Assembly (NCBI GenBank): GCA_016235045.1
Contig: JACRME010000013.1
Location: 1 to 64,000, forward strand
Reading direction: 5' to 3'
Source: Nitrosomonadales bacterium
Lineage (GTDB): Bacteria; Pseudomonadota; Gammaproteobacteria; Burkholderiales; Gallionellaceae
Length of the DNA stretch: 64,000 nt
Shown here in pieces: positions 9,935 to 21,226 of the stretch. Position 1 is the stretch's first letter; each line of letters begins with the position of its first letter. Under the pieces are notes generated by a model that had not been told where the DNA came from, did not search any database, and saw only the letters and a list, made by a program, of their open reading frames with translations. Position numbers and translations under genes: made by a program.

Positions 9935-12055
9935 CTAACGCGCCTCTTCCCGCCTCCGCAACATCAGCCATATCCCTCCCGCAAACAACAGCAGCGCAGC
10001 GCCGGCCAGCCACAACGGCCCAAGCTCGGGCTGGTTCCAGCTGCGGCGCAACTGTTCGCGTTGCCCCACATCCACGCGCCAGTACTTGAGCTTGTTATTT
10101 GCCATGATGTTGGGCTTGATGTTGCGCAACCATTGGTGTTGCAGCACATAGTTCTTGGGGTGGAAGCCCCACAGCCAGGGGGAATCGCGGCGCAATATCT
10201 CCAGCATCCGATCGATGATCGCCTGCCGCGCCGGGCTGTTGTCCATGTTCTTCATCTGCTCGAACAGACGGTCGAATTCTGGATTTGCATAGTTGGATGC
10301 ATTTTCGCCGCCCTTGCTTGCCTTGGCTTGCGGCCCATGCAGCAGGAACAGGAAATTCTCGGGATCGGGATAGTCGGCGTTCCAGCCGAAGTAGTACATC
10401 TGCGTATCCCCGCGCCGTAACTTGTCCTGAAAGCGGTTGTAGTCGGTGCTGCGTACATCGAGCTGCACGCCGATCTTGTCGAACTGCTTGCGCAACCAAT
10501 CCAGCCGCGACTTGTTCCCGACGCCGCCAGAGGTGGTGTCGAGATGTATCACCAGCGGCTGTTTGGTGCCGGCATCGACACCGCCCGGATAGCCCGCTTC
10601 GGCCAATAGCCGTTGCGCCTCTGCCACGGATTTTCGTTTCGGCGCACCATCCGCCCAGTCGTAAACATAGCGGTTGATGCCTTCCTTCCCGTCGCGGTAG
10701 CCGAAGATACCGGGCGGGATGGGCGATTGCGCCGCAATACCGCGCCCGTTGGCAAAAATGGAGACAAATTCCTCGAAGTCGACGGCGATGGCGATGGCCT
10801 GGCGCAGCTTGCGTGCCCTCTCCGAATTGCCGCCGATCGTTGCATCGAGCCAGTTGAAGCCGGTATAGAAGGTGGAGGTGGCAACGGCTGTGGAAAGCGT
10901 GATGCCCTGCGTTTTCATCGCGTCGCTGACATTCGCCTCGCCGCTCACGCTGACCTGCACGGCCTGGTCGAAACTGTCCGAGCTGATGCCGGAGGCATCG
11001 TAATAGCCTTGCAGGAACTTGTTCCAGTACGGGATGGTTTCCTTTTCGAGCGAGAAGACAATGCGGTCGATCAGCGGCAGCGGCTTGCCCGCATCGGCCA
11101 GCAATCCGGCCTGCGCATCGCCCGGCTGGCCCTCCCCGGGATAATTCTCGCTGTCATAGAAAGGGTTGCGCGTCAGGACCATGCGGCGGTTGGGTTCGTT
11201 CTCCGACAGATAGTACGGCCCGCTGCCAACCGGCCACCAATCCAGCGAAAGGTTGCGCTCGCGCATGCCGGGCTGCGCATAGAAACGCTCGGCCTCCTGC
11301 GGCATCGGCGAAAAAAACGGCATCGCCAGCCAGTAGGCAAACTGCGGATATTTCCCGTGAATGGTGATGCGATAGGTCATGCCGTCCACCACTTCCACGC
11401 CGGGAAGCGGATACCGGTTCAGGTCGAGAAAATCTCCCGGATGCTCCCTTGCTGCAGCTTGCAGTCTGACCGCGTAATCCTTCATGCCCACGATGTATTC
11501 GCTCATCACCGCGGCAATCGGCGTATGCAATTGCGGGTGAACAAGGCGCTTGATCTGGTACGCGTAGTCCGCTGCCGTCACCTCGCGCGTGCCGGTGCGG
11601 ACGAAATCGTTCAGACCGTAAACACCGCCCAGATCGGCTGGATCGAGCATGTAATTCGCCGACACAAACGCAGGATGCGGCTGGTAGCGCATCCCCGGCT
11701 TGATGTGGATTTCATAGACGCTGTAAGCGATGCGCGCAGGATCGGCTTTTTCCGGCAGTACCCGACGATTCCTGTCCAGAAACGTCACGCGCGGCATTGC
11801 GCTTGCGGCCAACGGCACCAGTTGATACGGACGCTTGAGATAGTGGTATTGCAGCGGCGGCGAGTAGATCAGCGCCAGAAACTCGTATTCGTTCTCGCTG
11901 TAGGCCTGCGCCGGATCGAGATGTTTGGGACGCTCGGAAAAGGCGGTGTAGAGGATGTCCTTGCCCCCGTCCGCGACCGGATAAGGATCGTTCCACAAAC
12001 CGCCATCGCAGGCGGCAAGCAACAAAAAGGACAAGGCTGCCAACAGTGCTTTCAT
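9935..12055 (-). CDS. Peptide ABC transporter substrate-binding lipoprotein with a C-terminal membrane anchor
   Basis: SBP_bac_5-type extracytoplasmic binding protein, 706 residues from the ATG at 12055. It has a lipoprotein signal (LSFLLLAAC, acylated Cys about 16), the family body with typical segments such as LDPAQAYSENEYEFLALIY and RKLRQAIAIAVDFEEF, and an added C-terminal helix (LGPLWLAGAALLLFAGGIWL) followed by RRREEAR. A C-terminal transmembrane anchor is unusual for this family. It probably serves the permease/ATPase operon at 3.9-8.4 kb, which is on the same strand but separated by two opposite genes. The start faces ygfZ across a 70-nt divergent gap. Confidence 0.87.
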   Translation of the reverse strand: MKALLAALSFLLLAACDGGLWNDPYPVADGGKDILYTAFSERPKHLDPAQAYSENEYEFLALIYSPPLQYHYLKRPYQLVPLAASAMPRVTFLDRNRRVLPEKADPARIAYSVYEIHIKPGMRYQPHPAFVSANYMLDPADLGGVYGLNDFVRTGTREVTAADYAYQIKRLVHPQLHTPIAAVMSEYIVGMKDYAVRLQAAAREHPGDFLDLNRYPLPGVEVVDGMTYRITIHGKYPQFAYWLAMPFFSPMPQEAERFYAQPGMRERNLSLDWWPVGSGPYYLSENEPNRRMVLTRNPFYDSENYPGEGQPGDAQAGLLADAGKPLPLIDRIVFSLEKETIPYWNKFLQGYYDASGISSDSFDQAVQVSVSGEANVSDAMKTQGITLSTAVATSTFYTGFNWLDATIGGNSERARKLRQAIAIAVDFEEFVSIFANGRGIAAQSPIPPGIFGYRDGKEGINRYVYDWADGAPKRKSVAEAQRLLAEAGYPGGVDAGTKQPLVIHLDTTSGGVGNKSRLDWLRKQFDKIGVQLDVRSTDYNRFQDKLRRGDTQMYYFGWNADYPDPENFLFLLHGPQAKASKGGENASNYANPEFDRLFEQMKNMDNSPARQAIIDRMLEILRRDSPWLWGFHPKNYVLQHQWLRNIKPNIMANNKLKYWRVDVGQREQLRRSWNQPELGPLWLAGAALLLFAGGIWLMLRRREEAR

Positions 12056-12125
12056 GGCGCAAGAGTTTAGCCGAAAGGCGGCGCTTCGCGGTAAGATTGC
12101 ACGACAGTCAACAACGGACGAAACC

Positions 12126-13157
12126 ATGAATCAGGATTGGCAGGCTTTTCTGGCGGCACAAGGCGCGCAATTGCAGGACGGCGTCGCGCAGCACTTCGGC
12201 GATGCCGCTGCCGAACGCGTTGCCACGCGCGACGGGACGGTCATTTGCGACCTGTCGCAGTTCGGCGTGCTCAAAGTCTCCGGGGATGAAGCGCAGGGCT
12301 TTTTGCACAACCTGTTCAGCAGCGATGTGAACGCCCTTACCCCGCAGCACGCCCTGCCCAGCAGCTTCAACACCGCAAAAGGCCGCACGCTGGCGACCCT
12401 GCTCGTCTGGCGCACGCCGGCCGGGTTCTGCCTGCACCTGCCGCAAAGCCTGCTTGCGCCAATCCAGAAAAAGCTTTCCATGTACGTGCTGCGCGCCAAG
12501 GTGAAAATCGAAAACGCGAGCGACAGCATCGTGTGCCTCGGTCTCAGCGGCACGAATGCCGCCGCCTTGCTGCAAAAGCATTTCCCCGCCTTGCCGCAGG
12601 ATGCGCTGGAGGTCGTGCAATACGACGACGGCAGCCTGATCCGCCTGGCGGCAGATCGTTTCCAGATCGTCACCACTGCGCAACTGGCGCCTGCCCTGTG
12701 GCAAAAGCTCGGTGCCGTTGCGCGCCCGGCCGGTTCGCCCTGCTGGGACTGGCTGAATATCCGCGCGGGCATCCCCGTCATCCTGCCGCCAACGCAGGAG
12801 CAGTTTGTCCCGCAGATGGCGAACCTCGACCTTGTCGGCGCGGTGAATTTCAAGAAGGGCTGCTATCCGGGACAGGAAATCGTGGCGCGCATGCAGTATC
12901 TCGGCAAGAACAAGCGCCGCATGTACCTCGCTCACATCTACGCGGAAACGGCGCCGCAGGCGGGTGCCGAACTGTTCAGCATGGAAATGGAAGGCCAGAG
13001 CTGCGGCATGGTGGTCAACGCGCAGGCCTCCCCGAACGGCGGCTACGACTTGCTGGCCGTGGTGCAGATCGCCAGCCATGACGCCTTTCCGGTGCATCTC
13101 GGCGCACTGACCGGCCCGCGCCTGGAATTCAACCCCTTGCCTTACCCGATGCCGTGA
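12126..13157 (+). CDS. ygfZ: Folate-binding Fe-S cluster repair/tRNA-modification protein YgfZ
   Basis: A 343-residue GcvT-like folate-binding protein; YgfZ supports Fe-S enzymes such as MiaB. The signature KGCYPGQEIVARMQYLG with the conserved cysteine is present at about residue 245, and the length is normal. The ATG at 12126 aligns with the usual N-terminus (MNQDWQAFLAAQGA); the upstream extension is not homologous in character. The stop overlaps the GTG start of the next gene (GTGA), so the two are translationally coupled. Confidence 0.92.
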   Translation: MNQDWQAFLAAQGAQLQDGVAQHFGDAAAERVATRDGTVICDLSQFGVLKVSGDEAQGFLHNLFSSDVNALTPQHALPSSFNTAKGRTLATLLVWRTPAGFCLHLPQSLLAPIQKKLSMYVLRAKVKIENASDSIVCLGLSGTNAAALLQKHFPALPQDALEVVQYDDGSLIRLAADRFQIVTTAQLAPALWQKLGAVARPAGSPCWDWLNIRAGIPVILPPTQEQFVPQMANLDLVGAVNFKKGCYPGQEIVARMQYLGKNKRRMYLAHIYAETAPQAGAELFSMEMEGQSCGMVVNAQASPNGGYDLLAVVQIASHDAFPVHLGALTGPRLEFNPLPYPMP

Positions 13158-13822
13158 ACCTGCCAGCCCAACTATTCACGAGTGACTGGTTGTGGCTGGC
13201 CGATTTCATCTTTGCCTTCATCCTGTATCGGGCAGCGCGCCAGGCGCCGTGGCGGGTATTGCTGGATAACGCCATCATGGTCAATGCACTGGTCGCGTTG
13301 CTGATCGGCACATTCTTTTTCTGGCAACTGAATGCCGGCATCCGCCCCGGCTTCAACTACCACATCCTGGGCTCGACGTTGTTCATGCTGATGTTCGGCA
13401 AGCACATCGCCACCGTCGCCATCACGCTGGTGATGCTCGCCACCTGGATACGCGCGGACACCGCGTTCGTCACGCTTGGCCTCAACGGCCTGCTGATGAT
13501 CTTCATCCCGGTGCTGTTCAGCGATTGGCTGTTGCGCTTCAGCAAGCGCAACCTGCCGAAGAACCTGTTCCTGTTCGTGCTGCTGAACGGTTTTGTGTGC
13601 GGCGCCCTCAGCATCCTGCTGAACGTGCTGACAACAACCCTGCTGTTATTGCTGCTGAGCCATTACACGTGGGGAGAAATCAAGCATTATTACCTCATCG
13701 CCGCGCCCATCATCATGCTCACCGAGGCATTTGCCACCGGCATGATGATCACCGCATTCACCGTGTTTCAACCGCAGGCGGTGATGAATTTCAGCGACGA
13801 GGAATATATCAACGGAAAGTGA
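13154..13822 (+). CDS. Polytopic membrane protein, CbiM-like energy-coupling permease family
   Basis: A 222-residue protein with about six hydrophobic helices that resembles the CbiM/energy-coupling-factor ABC transporter permease group. The start is GTG, overlapping the ygfZ stop, which indicates coupling. No ATPase or T-component gene is nearby, so transport of Co or Ni is not established here. Conserved-looking features are H(72)ILGSTLFMLMFG and FATGMMITAFTVF near the end. Confidence 0.7.
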   Translation: MNLPAQLFTSDWLWLADFIFAFILYRAARQAPWRVLLDNAIMVNALVALLIGTFFFWQLNAGIRPGFNYHILGSTLFMLMFGKHIATVAITLVMLATWIRADTAFVTLGLNGLLMIFIPVLFSDWLLRFSKRNLPKNLFLFVLLNGFVCGALSILLNVLTTTLLLLLLSHYTWGEIKHYYLIAAPIIMLTEAFATGMMITAFTVFQPQAVMNFSDEEYINGK

Positions 13823-13824
13823 GT

Positions 13825-14262
13825 TCAGCGCGGGGTGAGTTTCAGCTTCATCTTCCTGTGCGGCATTCCGGCATCCATGAATTCCTTGCCGTGCTCGACG
13901 AAACCGAAGAGGTGATAGAACGGCAAAGCCTGGGTCTGCGCCTCAACATCCACCTGCTTGAGACCGCGCACGCGCGCCTCGTCGAGCAGCGCCTCCATGA
14001 TCGCGGTGCCCACCCTCTGGTTGCGCCACTGCGGCAGCACCGCAATCCGGCCGATATGCCCGTTCGGCAGGATGCGCCCGCAACCGATCGCATCGCCGTT
14101 CAGGCTCAACGCCAGCGCATGGCGGCTTCCCCCGTCCATATCGTCCCATTCCAGCTCTTCCGGGACATTCTGCTCGCGGATGAAAACCGCCTCGCGGATG
14201 GCGCGCAGCAAAGGCTCGCCGTCGTGCCAACTGACCAGACTGACAGTGAAAGGTGTAGTCAT
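13825..14262 (-). CDS. GNAT family N-acetyltransferase
   Basis: A 145-residue single-domain acetyltransferase of the ElaA/YjcF kind. The acetyl-CoA-binding loop is visible as VLPQWRNQRVGTAIMEALL, preceded by the strand GHIGRIAVLP and followed by the typical QTQALPFYHLFGFVEHG. The substrate is unknown. The gene is convergent with the CbiM-like gene (2 nt apart) and stands 72 nt from the L,D-transpeptidase gene, transcribed in the same direction. Confidence 0.87.
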   Translation of the reverse strand: MTTPFTVSLVSWHDGEPLLRAIREAVFIREQNVPEELEWDDMDGGSRHALALSLNGDAIGCGRILPNGHIGRIAVLPQWRNQRVGTAIMEALLDEARVRGLKQVDVEAQTQALPFYHLFGFVEHGKEFMDAGMPHRKMKLKLTPR

Positions 14263-14334
14263 GACTCATCTCCCTGTTACCCCACCTGCGCCTTGCGGCG
14301 GAAGGGGAGAAACGCTGTTATTCTTCGAACAACC

Positions 14335-16069
<1,735 letters not shown>

Positions 16070-16095
16070 GAGGCTCCGGCAGCGCACCCTTCACA

Positions 16096-16830
16096 TCACG
16101 GCATGCGCGGCCTTGCCGTGCCGCTCTGACGCACCGAGTTACGCAGCGCGCGCAGCACGTTTTCGACGGTGCGAATCTGCATCTTCCTCACCGGCGAGGG
16201 CGGACTCTTCTCGTCCGGGATCTCGGTGCCGTAGCCCGGCTGGTCGATGACCACGCTGCCGAACTCGTTGGAGACGACGATGGAAGTCTGTTTGCCCTCT
16301 TCCTCCGGCTCCATCAGCACGATCCTGGCCGAGGCGTCGATGGTCTTGCCATCAACCTCTTGCCGGTCGCTCACTTCGCCCTCGACCTGGGTACCGCGGA
16401 TGCCGATGGTGGCGACGCGCGCCTTCACCTGCATGTCGCGTCCCTTGGTATGCGCGATCAGGCCGGAGACGAAACGGAACACGCCCTTGATGATGCGTGA
16501 GTGGAATGCATCGCCCTCGGCTCCCTTGCCGTACTTGAACTTGTCAATCACGAATTCGGTGTTCGGCCCCAGTGCAAACTTCGACTCGTCGGCGAACTTG
16601 ATATGCACACCGGTGCCCTTGTCGGTCCAGATGCGCTCGCCCGAATAAACCGCATCACCCACCGCCAGTTTGCGCGATTTGCCGTCCGACTGCTGCGCCT
16701 CGGCCACGTTGTCGCCTGTCATCTTCGACACCGTACCAGCGGATGGAATCGCCTCGACAGCCTGTACGGTGAACGGCGACAACACCGCAGCAAGCAGCAG
16801 CAAACCCGTCATCCAGTTTCTGTATGTCAT
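16096..16830 (-). CDS. Secreted FecR-domain protein
   Basis: A 244-residue protein with an N-terminal signal peptide (LLLLAAVLSPFTVQA) and a FecR domain (VGDAVYSGERIWTDKGTGVHI and ATIGIRGTQVEG). Unlike the sigma-regulator FecR it has no anti-sigma or TonB partner nearby; stand-alone FecR proteins of this kind are periplasmic or surface proteins of unclear role. The ATG overlaps the stop of the large subtilase gene (ATGA), so it is the last member of a four-gene operon. The C-terminus is basic and lacks a membrane segment. Confidence 0.85.
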   Translation of the reverse strand: MTYRNWMTGLLLLAAVLSPFTVQAVEAIPSAGTVSKMTGDNVAEAQQSDGKSRKLAVGDAVYSGERIWTDKGTGVHIKFADESKFALGPNTEFVIDKFKYGKGAEGDAFHSRIIKGVFRFVSGLIAHTKGRDMQVKARVATIGIRGTQVEGEVSDRQEVDGKTIDASARIVLMEPEEEGKQTSIVVSNEFGSVVIDQPGYGTEIPDEKSPPSPVRKMQIRTVENVLRALRNSVRQSGTARPRMP

Positions 16831-19800
16831 TTCAGTCTCCTTGGCACATCAATGATCGCTCCAGCCCGCAAGGCGGCTGGCACCAGTTCGCGCGTCAAGC
16901 GTTTGCTGACGCCCGGCAAAAACACATTGGCTTTATCCCTGGTCGGCAGGAAACGCGCCGTGATGGCTAGCTTGCCCTCCTTGAGACGCTCCAGTTGCAG
17001 ACGCGATACCAGCAGGGTCGCCCGACCTTTGGCATCCAGCCTGACCGGTTTGCCCAGCGCCTTGTCGCCGAGCATGAACTGGACCGTGCCGGCGGGCACC
17101 GTGCGCAGGCCCTTCACCTTAGGCACGACCGTCGCATGGCGGGCCACCGTGGCCGTCACCACCAGCTCGCCGAGGGCATTCAGCTTGTCAGCTCCGCGCA
17201 CGGCAACATTCACCGCGCCCAGGCGTATCTGCTGATGCAGCAGGTGGCCCTTGGCCAAGTTCCTGTTTCCCATCACCCTCACATCGAACACACAATCGGC
17301 CTTCTCGTTCATGCCGACGACATCGCGGCAGGCAAGCTCCGCAGCCTTGCGGTCGAGCGGCTTGGCGACCGGCACGGCGCCCGTGACATACGGCCCGTTC
17401 TCGGTCGGCCATTTCTTGTTGGTGAATGTCGCGGTCGATGTGCCATCGGCATAATCGAACAGACTGGTCTTGTCGGTCACGCGCCAGGAATCTGCGAACT
17501 TCACATACAGATCGACATAACGGTCATGCAACGAGGCGGGCATCGATCCCAGCGCGGTGCCGTTGGACAGGCGGGGTAGCCAGCTCCCCTTGAGGCGCGC
17601 ACCCATGATGCCTTCATAAGCCGACGTGTGGAACACGTTGACGTGCAGCCAATGCGCGCCGTAGAAGGGCCATGAACTGGTGTTGACCATCAGCGTGGTC
17701 TGGTCCGGGAAATCGATCTGGATGCCGCCGGCCTGCGGCAACACCCTGCCGCCATCGCCCATATCTATGCCATCCGCAGGCAAGGCGGTCACCGCCCCAT
17801 CCACACGCAGCACGAACGTGCCGGCAACGGCATTGGGACCGGTATCCGGCTGGTAGCTGACGCGATGCTGGCCCACGCGCGCCGCGACAGCCGTATTCAC
17901 GCTCACCCCGCTGGTCAACCCAGTGTAGGGATCCGGCAACGGCGGTGCAGTGGGCACGGCGGCCATGCGCAACTGGATCTCCATCCCGCTCGAATTCCGC
18001 AAGACCACGAACTCGCCCGCGCCCTGGAAGTCGTAGTGCAGGCCATCGACAGCAGTGATGTGCGGGTCGCCAACGGCCACCGTGTCGGTGCCACTACAAA
18101 GCTGCGTATTGGCAGGATCAAGATACATCACGCAGACCCGCATGTATTTGCCGATATCAACCGGCGCCAATGTGTAATCGACACTCGTTGCACCGGCTAT
18201 GTCGACTGGCACATCGGCAGGAGGGGCAAAATCGCTCCTTTGCCACTGATAGTGGTCGATACCCCAGCCATCAGGGTTGCTCACGCCACTTGTTATCGCA
18301 TGAAGCGAGGGCTGGGGTGCGCTCACCTGCCTGACACCATCGATGCCAACAGAACCGCTCGGCGGAACAGGAACATGCGTCACATTGATCGTAAAAGACT
18401 GTGATGCACTGGTGTCCACGCCACCGTTCGCCACACCACCGGTATCATGAAGTTGGATAGTGATCGTTGCACTACCGCTTGTGTTCGCCGCAGGCGTATA
18501 GGATAAATCGCCAGTGGAACTGATTGCAGGTCCGGCACTGAACAACCCCGGATTCGTATTGCCCGTAATGTTGAAATTCAATGCCTGACCGGCCTCATCC
18601 GCTGGACCGGCACTGATTGCTGTCGCCCAGCCTGCCACCATCTGCGGACCCGAGTTTTCCAATACGGTCTGATCCGCCCCCTTCACGAAGCTCGGAACAT
18701 CGTTTACAGCCATCACATTGATCACAAAAGACTGGGGCGGACTCGTATCCACACCGCCGTTTGCTATACCGCCGCCATCCTGCAACCTGAGTGTGATCGT
18801 TGCCGTACCGTTGGCATTGCCTGTCGGGGTGTAAGACAATGCGCCCGCCGAGCTGACCGCAGGTGCCGTACTGAACAACGAGGGATTCGTGTTACCGGTG
18901 ATATTGAAAGTCAGCGTCTGGCCTGCTTCGTCCGCAGGACCTGCACTGATCGCAGTCGCCCAGCCAGACACAGACTGCGGACCGGCGTCTTCCAGCACTG
19001 TCTGATCCGCTCCTTTCACGAAACCGGGGACATCATTCACGGCAATTCCGTTCACCACCTTGGTTCCTGCAATGGCAGGCGAGTAGCCATCCGACACCGA
19101 AGTGGCAATGTTGAAACTGCCATTGAAGTGCGACGCCGGGTTGAACGTCACCCCGGCAAGCAATGCATTCACATCCGCAAGCGGACCGGATGCAGTCCAT
19201 ACACCACCGACAAATGTGGACGTGACCGAGCCGAATGTGGCGGTGCTGAGAGTGCCTGCCGCAAGGTTGGACAATGTCAGGGTGGCGGTGACGGTTGCAC
19301 AGCCATTGGCGTCAGTGACGACGATATCAACAAGATTGAGCGGTGTATCTTCAGTAAAGGTTTCTGCAGCACTCATATTCGACGCTGTCGGCGCACTGCG
19401 ATGGAGTGCGCGATAGATATCCAAGCGCGGAGCGCTGGTACCATCAGGAAAACTTACAGACGGAAACCCACTGGCTTTCAATGTGGGTTCGATCTGGTCG
19501 AGGGATACGCCGCATGATTTCAGAATGGCTGCAGCCCCCGCCACCAGGGGAGAAGAAAATGAGGTGCCGGTCGGTTCAACATATCCGCCACCCAGGCTTG
19601 TCGTGTAAATCCTTGCGCCCGGTGCAATCAAATCCACCCAGGAACCATAGTTGCTGCCAAAAATCCTGATACTGCTGGCATTGTTGTAACCTTCGCATCG
19701 GCTATCTATTGCATCCTGGGTTCCGCCCACAAGACCATTCACCATGCAATCCGAATTTTGCTGTGACACGCTGTTTGCCACACTTATAAATCTGCCTTTT

Positions 19801-21212
19801 GTGACGAGCGCTTCGTTCTGTCCTGCATGAGGCTGTCCTGCTGGTTCATTGATATTGCAGCGCCCTGGATAAAAATATTGGTTGGAATTATCGTTCCCTG
19901 CCGCATTTGCCACCACAGCGCCACTCACCACCGCGTTATTGATCGACTGACATAATGAAGTTACATTGGTAAATGTGGAGACTTGAACGCTGAAGCTGGC
20001 ATTGATAACTGAAGCAGCCCCATGCGATCCCACATAGGTGGCTGCCTCATTAAATGCCGCCTGCATATCAGCTAGCAAAACGAATGGATGCGTAGGATCA
20101 TTCGGATTGGGGGTTGAATTCACCTTGATCGAGTGGATGTTGCTCCCATAAGCCACTCCAGCCACCCCTGCCGAATTACCGGTTACCGCGGCAACCACAC
20201 CTGCAACCATCGTGCCGTGGCCAACGGTATCCGTACATGGAACTAGCGCAGGATTTCCCGGAAGTTGACAGGTCCAGCTGGGCACCAAGTCTGCATGAGT
20301 CAAATCCAAACCGGAGTCCAGCACCACCACTGTCACGCCGCTACCCGTTGCCCCGCTGCCCCACACATCTGGAGCTCGCATTAGCTGCAAACCATGCTGG
20401 CTTGGGAAATGCGTATCGTTGGATGCAAACGTGCCAATATGGTTGAGAGAAACAGCCTGGACGCCGGGAGAGGACTGTAATCGCCGCACCAACTCCGGGA
20501 ATTGAGAACCTGAAACTTGAGAACCAAGTTTCAGTTGATACAACCTCAAAGCTGGAATGGATCCAACAATTGAAGCGTTGATAGCTTTTGCCACGCGCCT
20601 GATTGTGTCCGAATTTGCGTTGGGTGCTGCCGTGAACAATATCTCGTCGGATATTGCCCTTGATCCATCAGAAAACTTTACCTGCCTGGTAGCGTCGGAG
20701 GCTGCAATTTGCATTGGAAAGGCGCTGGCACACAACTTGAATGTGGACGAAAGCTTCTTCCCTTTCTTGCTTTGGGCGTATGCCTCAAAGAGCAGGCAGG
20801 CATCCGGTTTCAACCCGGATACATCCACCACGATGCTCTTTCCATAGACACCATCTTTTGCAGCCGGATCACCATCCCGGCCTTCATCATTCATGACATA
20901 GGGCTTGCGGTCGCTGGTACGGTGCAAATAGACCTTTGCGGCGGTATCCACAGCCCCAGGCAATCTCACTGTAAAACGCACGCTGGTCTTGCCACCGCCG
21001 ACCTTTAATGCGTATGGCTCAGCAATCAATCCTTGCAGTCCCCCCTTGGCATCGGGTGTGAAGTGACGGACTTGGGATAGACGCGCCCCGCCTGTTGTTC
21101 CCTTCTCGCCTGCCCCGTACGCTTGAAGCCACGGGAAAGAAAATAACACCAAGCCCAGAATCAGATAACGAAACTGTTGTATCGCACCCATCGCGTAGAC
21201 TTGCCTACTCAT
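16827..21212 (-). CDS. Large secreted subtilisin-like (S8) protease with tandem Ig/cadherin-like repeats and a vWF type D-like domain
   Basis: The product has about 1460 residues. In order: signal peptide; propeptide-like region; S8 domain (about 290-610) with Asp in VVVLDSGLDLTHADL, His in GHGTMVAGV and Ser in GTSFSSPLVAG; an Ig-like module; two nearly identical tandem modules of about 107 residues (about 730-945), each beginning FVKGADQTVLE; then DPHITAVDGLHYDFQGAGEF, typical of a vWF type D domain; and a C-terminal region of beta-sandwich character. The ATG at 21212 has AGGGGG upstream; a GTG at 21218 is also possible. It is a surface or secreted protease co-transcribed with FecR (overlap) and the hydrolase lipoprotein. 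Confidence 0.9.
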   Translation of the reverse strand: MSRQVYAMGAIQQFRYLILGLVLFSFPWLQAYGAGEKGTTGGARLSQVRHFTPDAKGGLQGLIAEPYALKVGGGKTSVRFTVRLPGAVDTAAKVYLHRTSDRKPYVMNDEGRDGDPAAKDGVYGKSIVVDVSGLKPDACLLFEAYAQSKKGKKLSSTFKLCASAFPMQIAASDATRQVKFSDGSRAISDEILFTAAPNANSDTIRRVAKAINASIVGSIPALRLYQLKLGSQVSGSQFPELVRRLQSSPGVQAVSLNHIGTFASNDTHFPSQHGLQLMRAPDVWGSGATGSGVTVVVLDSGLDLTHADLVPSWTCQLPGNPALVPCTDTVGHGTMVAGVVAAVTGNSAGVAGVAYGSNIHSIKVNSTPNPNDPTHPFVLLADMQAAFNEAATYVGSHGAASVINASFSVQVSTFTNVTSLCQSINNAVVSGAVVANAAGNDNSNQYFYPGRCNINEPAGQPHAGQNEALVTKGRFISVANSVSQQNSDCMVNGLVGGTQDAIDSRCEGYNNASSIRIFGSNYGSWVDLIAPGARIYTTSLGGGYVEPTGTSFSSPLVAGAAAILKSCGVSLDQIEPTLKASGFPSVSFPDGTSAPRLDIYRALHRSAPTASNMSAAETFTEDTPLNLVDIVVTDANGCATVTATLTLSNLAAGTLSTATFGSVTSTFVGGVWTASGPLADVNALLAGVTFNPASHFNGSFNIATSVSDGYSPAIAGTKVVNGIAVNDVPGFVKGADQTVLEDAGPQSVSGWATAISAGPADEAGQTLTFNITGNTNPSLFSTAPAVSSAGALSYTPTGNANGTATITLRLQDGGGIANGGVDTSPPQSFVINVMAVNDVPSFVKGADQTVLENSGPQMVAGWATAISAGPADEAGQALNFNITGNTNPGLFSAGPAISSTGDLSYTPAANTSGSATITIQLHDTGGVANGGVDTSASQSFTINVTHVPVPPSGSVGIDGVRQVSAPQPSLHAITSGVSNPDGWGIDHYQWQRSDFAPPADVPVDIAGATSVDYTLAPVDIGKYMRVCVMYLDPANTQLCSGTDTVAVGDPHITAVDGLHYDFQGAGEFVVLRNSSGMEIQLRMAAVPTAPPLPDPYTGLTSGVSVNTAVAARVGQHRVSYQPDTGPNAVAGTFVLRVDGAVTALPADGIDMGDGGRVLPQAGGIQIDFPDQTTLMVNTSSWPFYGAHWLHVNVFHTSAYEGIMGARLKGSWLPRLSNGTALGSMPASLHDRYVDLYVKFADSWRVTDKTSLFDYADGTSTATFTNKKWPTENGPYVTGAVPVAKPLDRKAAELACRDVVGMNEKADCVFDVRVMGNRNLAKGHLLHQQIRLGAVNVAVRGADKLNALGELVVTATVARHATVVPKVKGLRTVPAGTVQFMLGDKALGKPVRLDAKGRATLLVSRLQLERLKEGKLAITARFLPTRDKANVFLPGVSKRLTRELVPAALRAGAIIDVPRRLK

Positions 21213-21226
21213 TGCCACCCCCTGAT

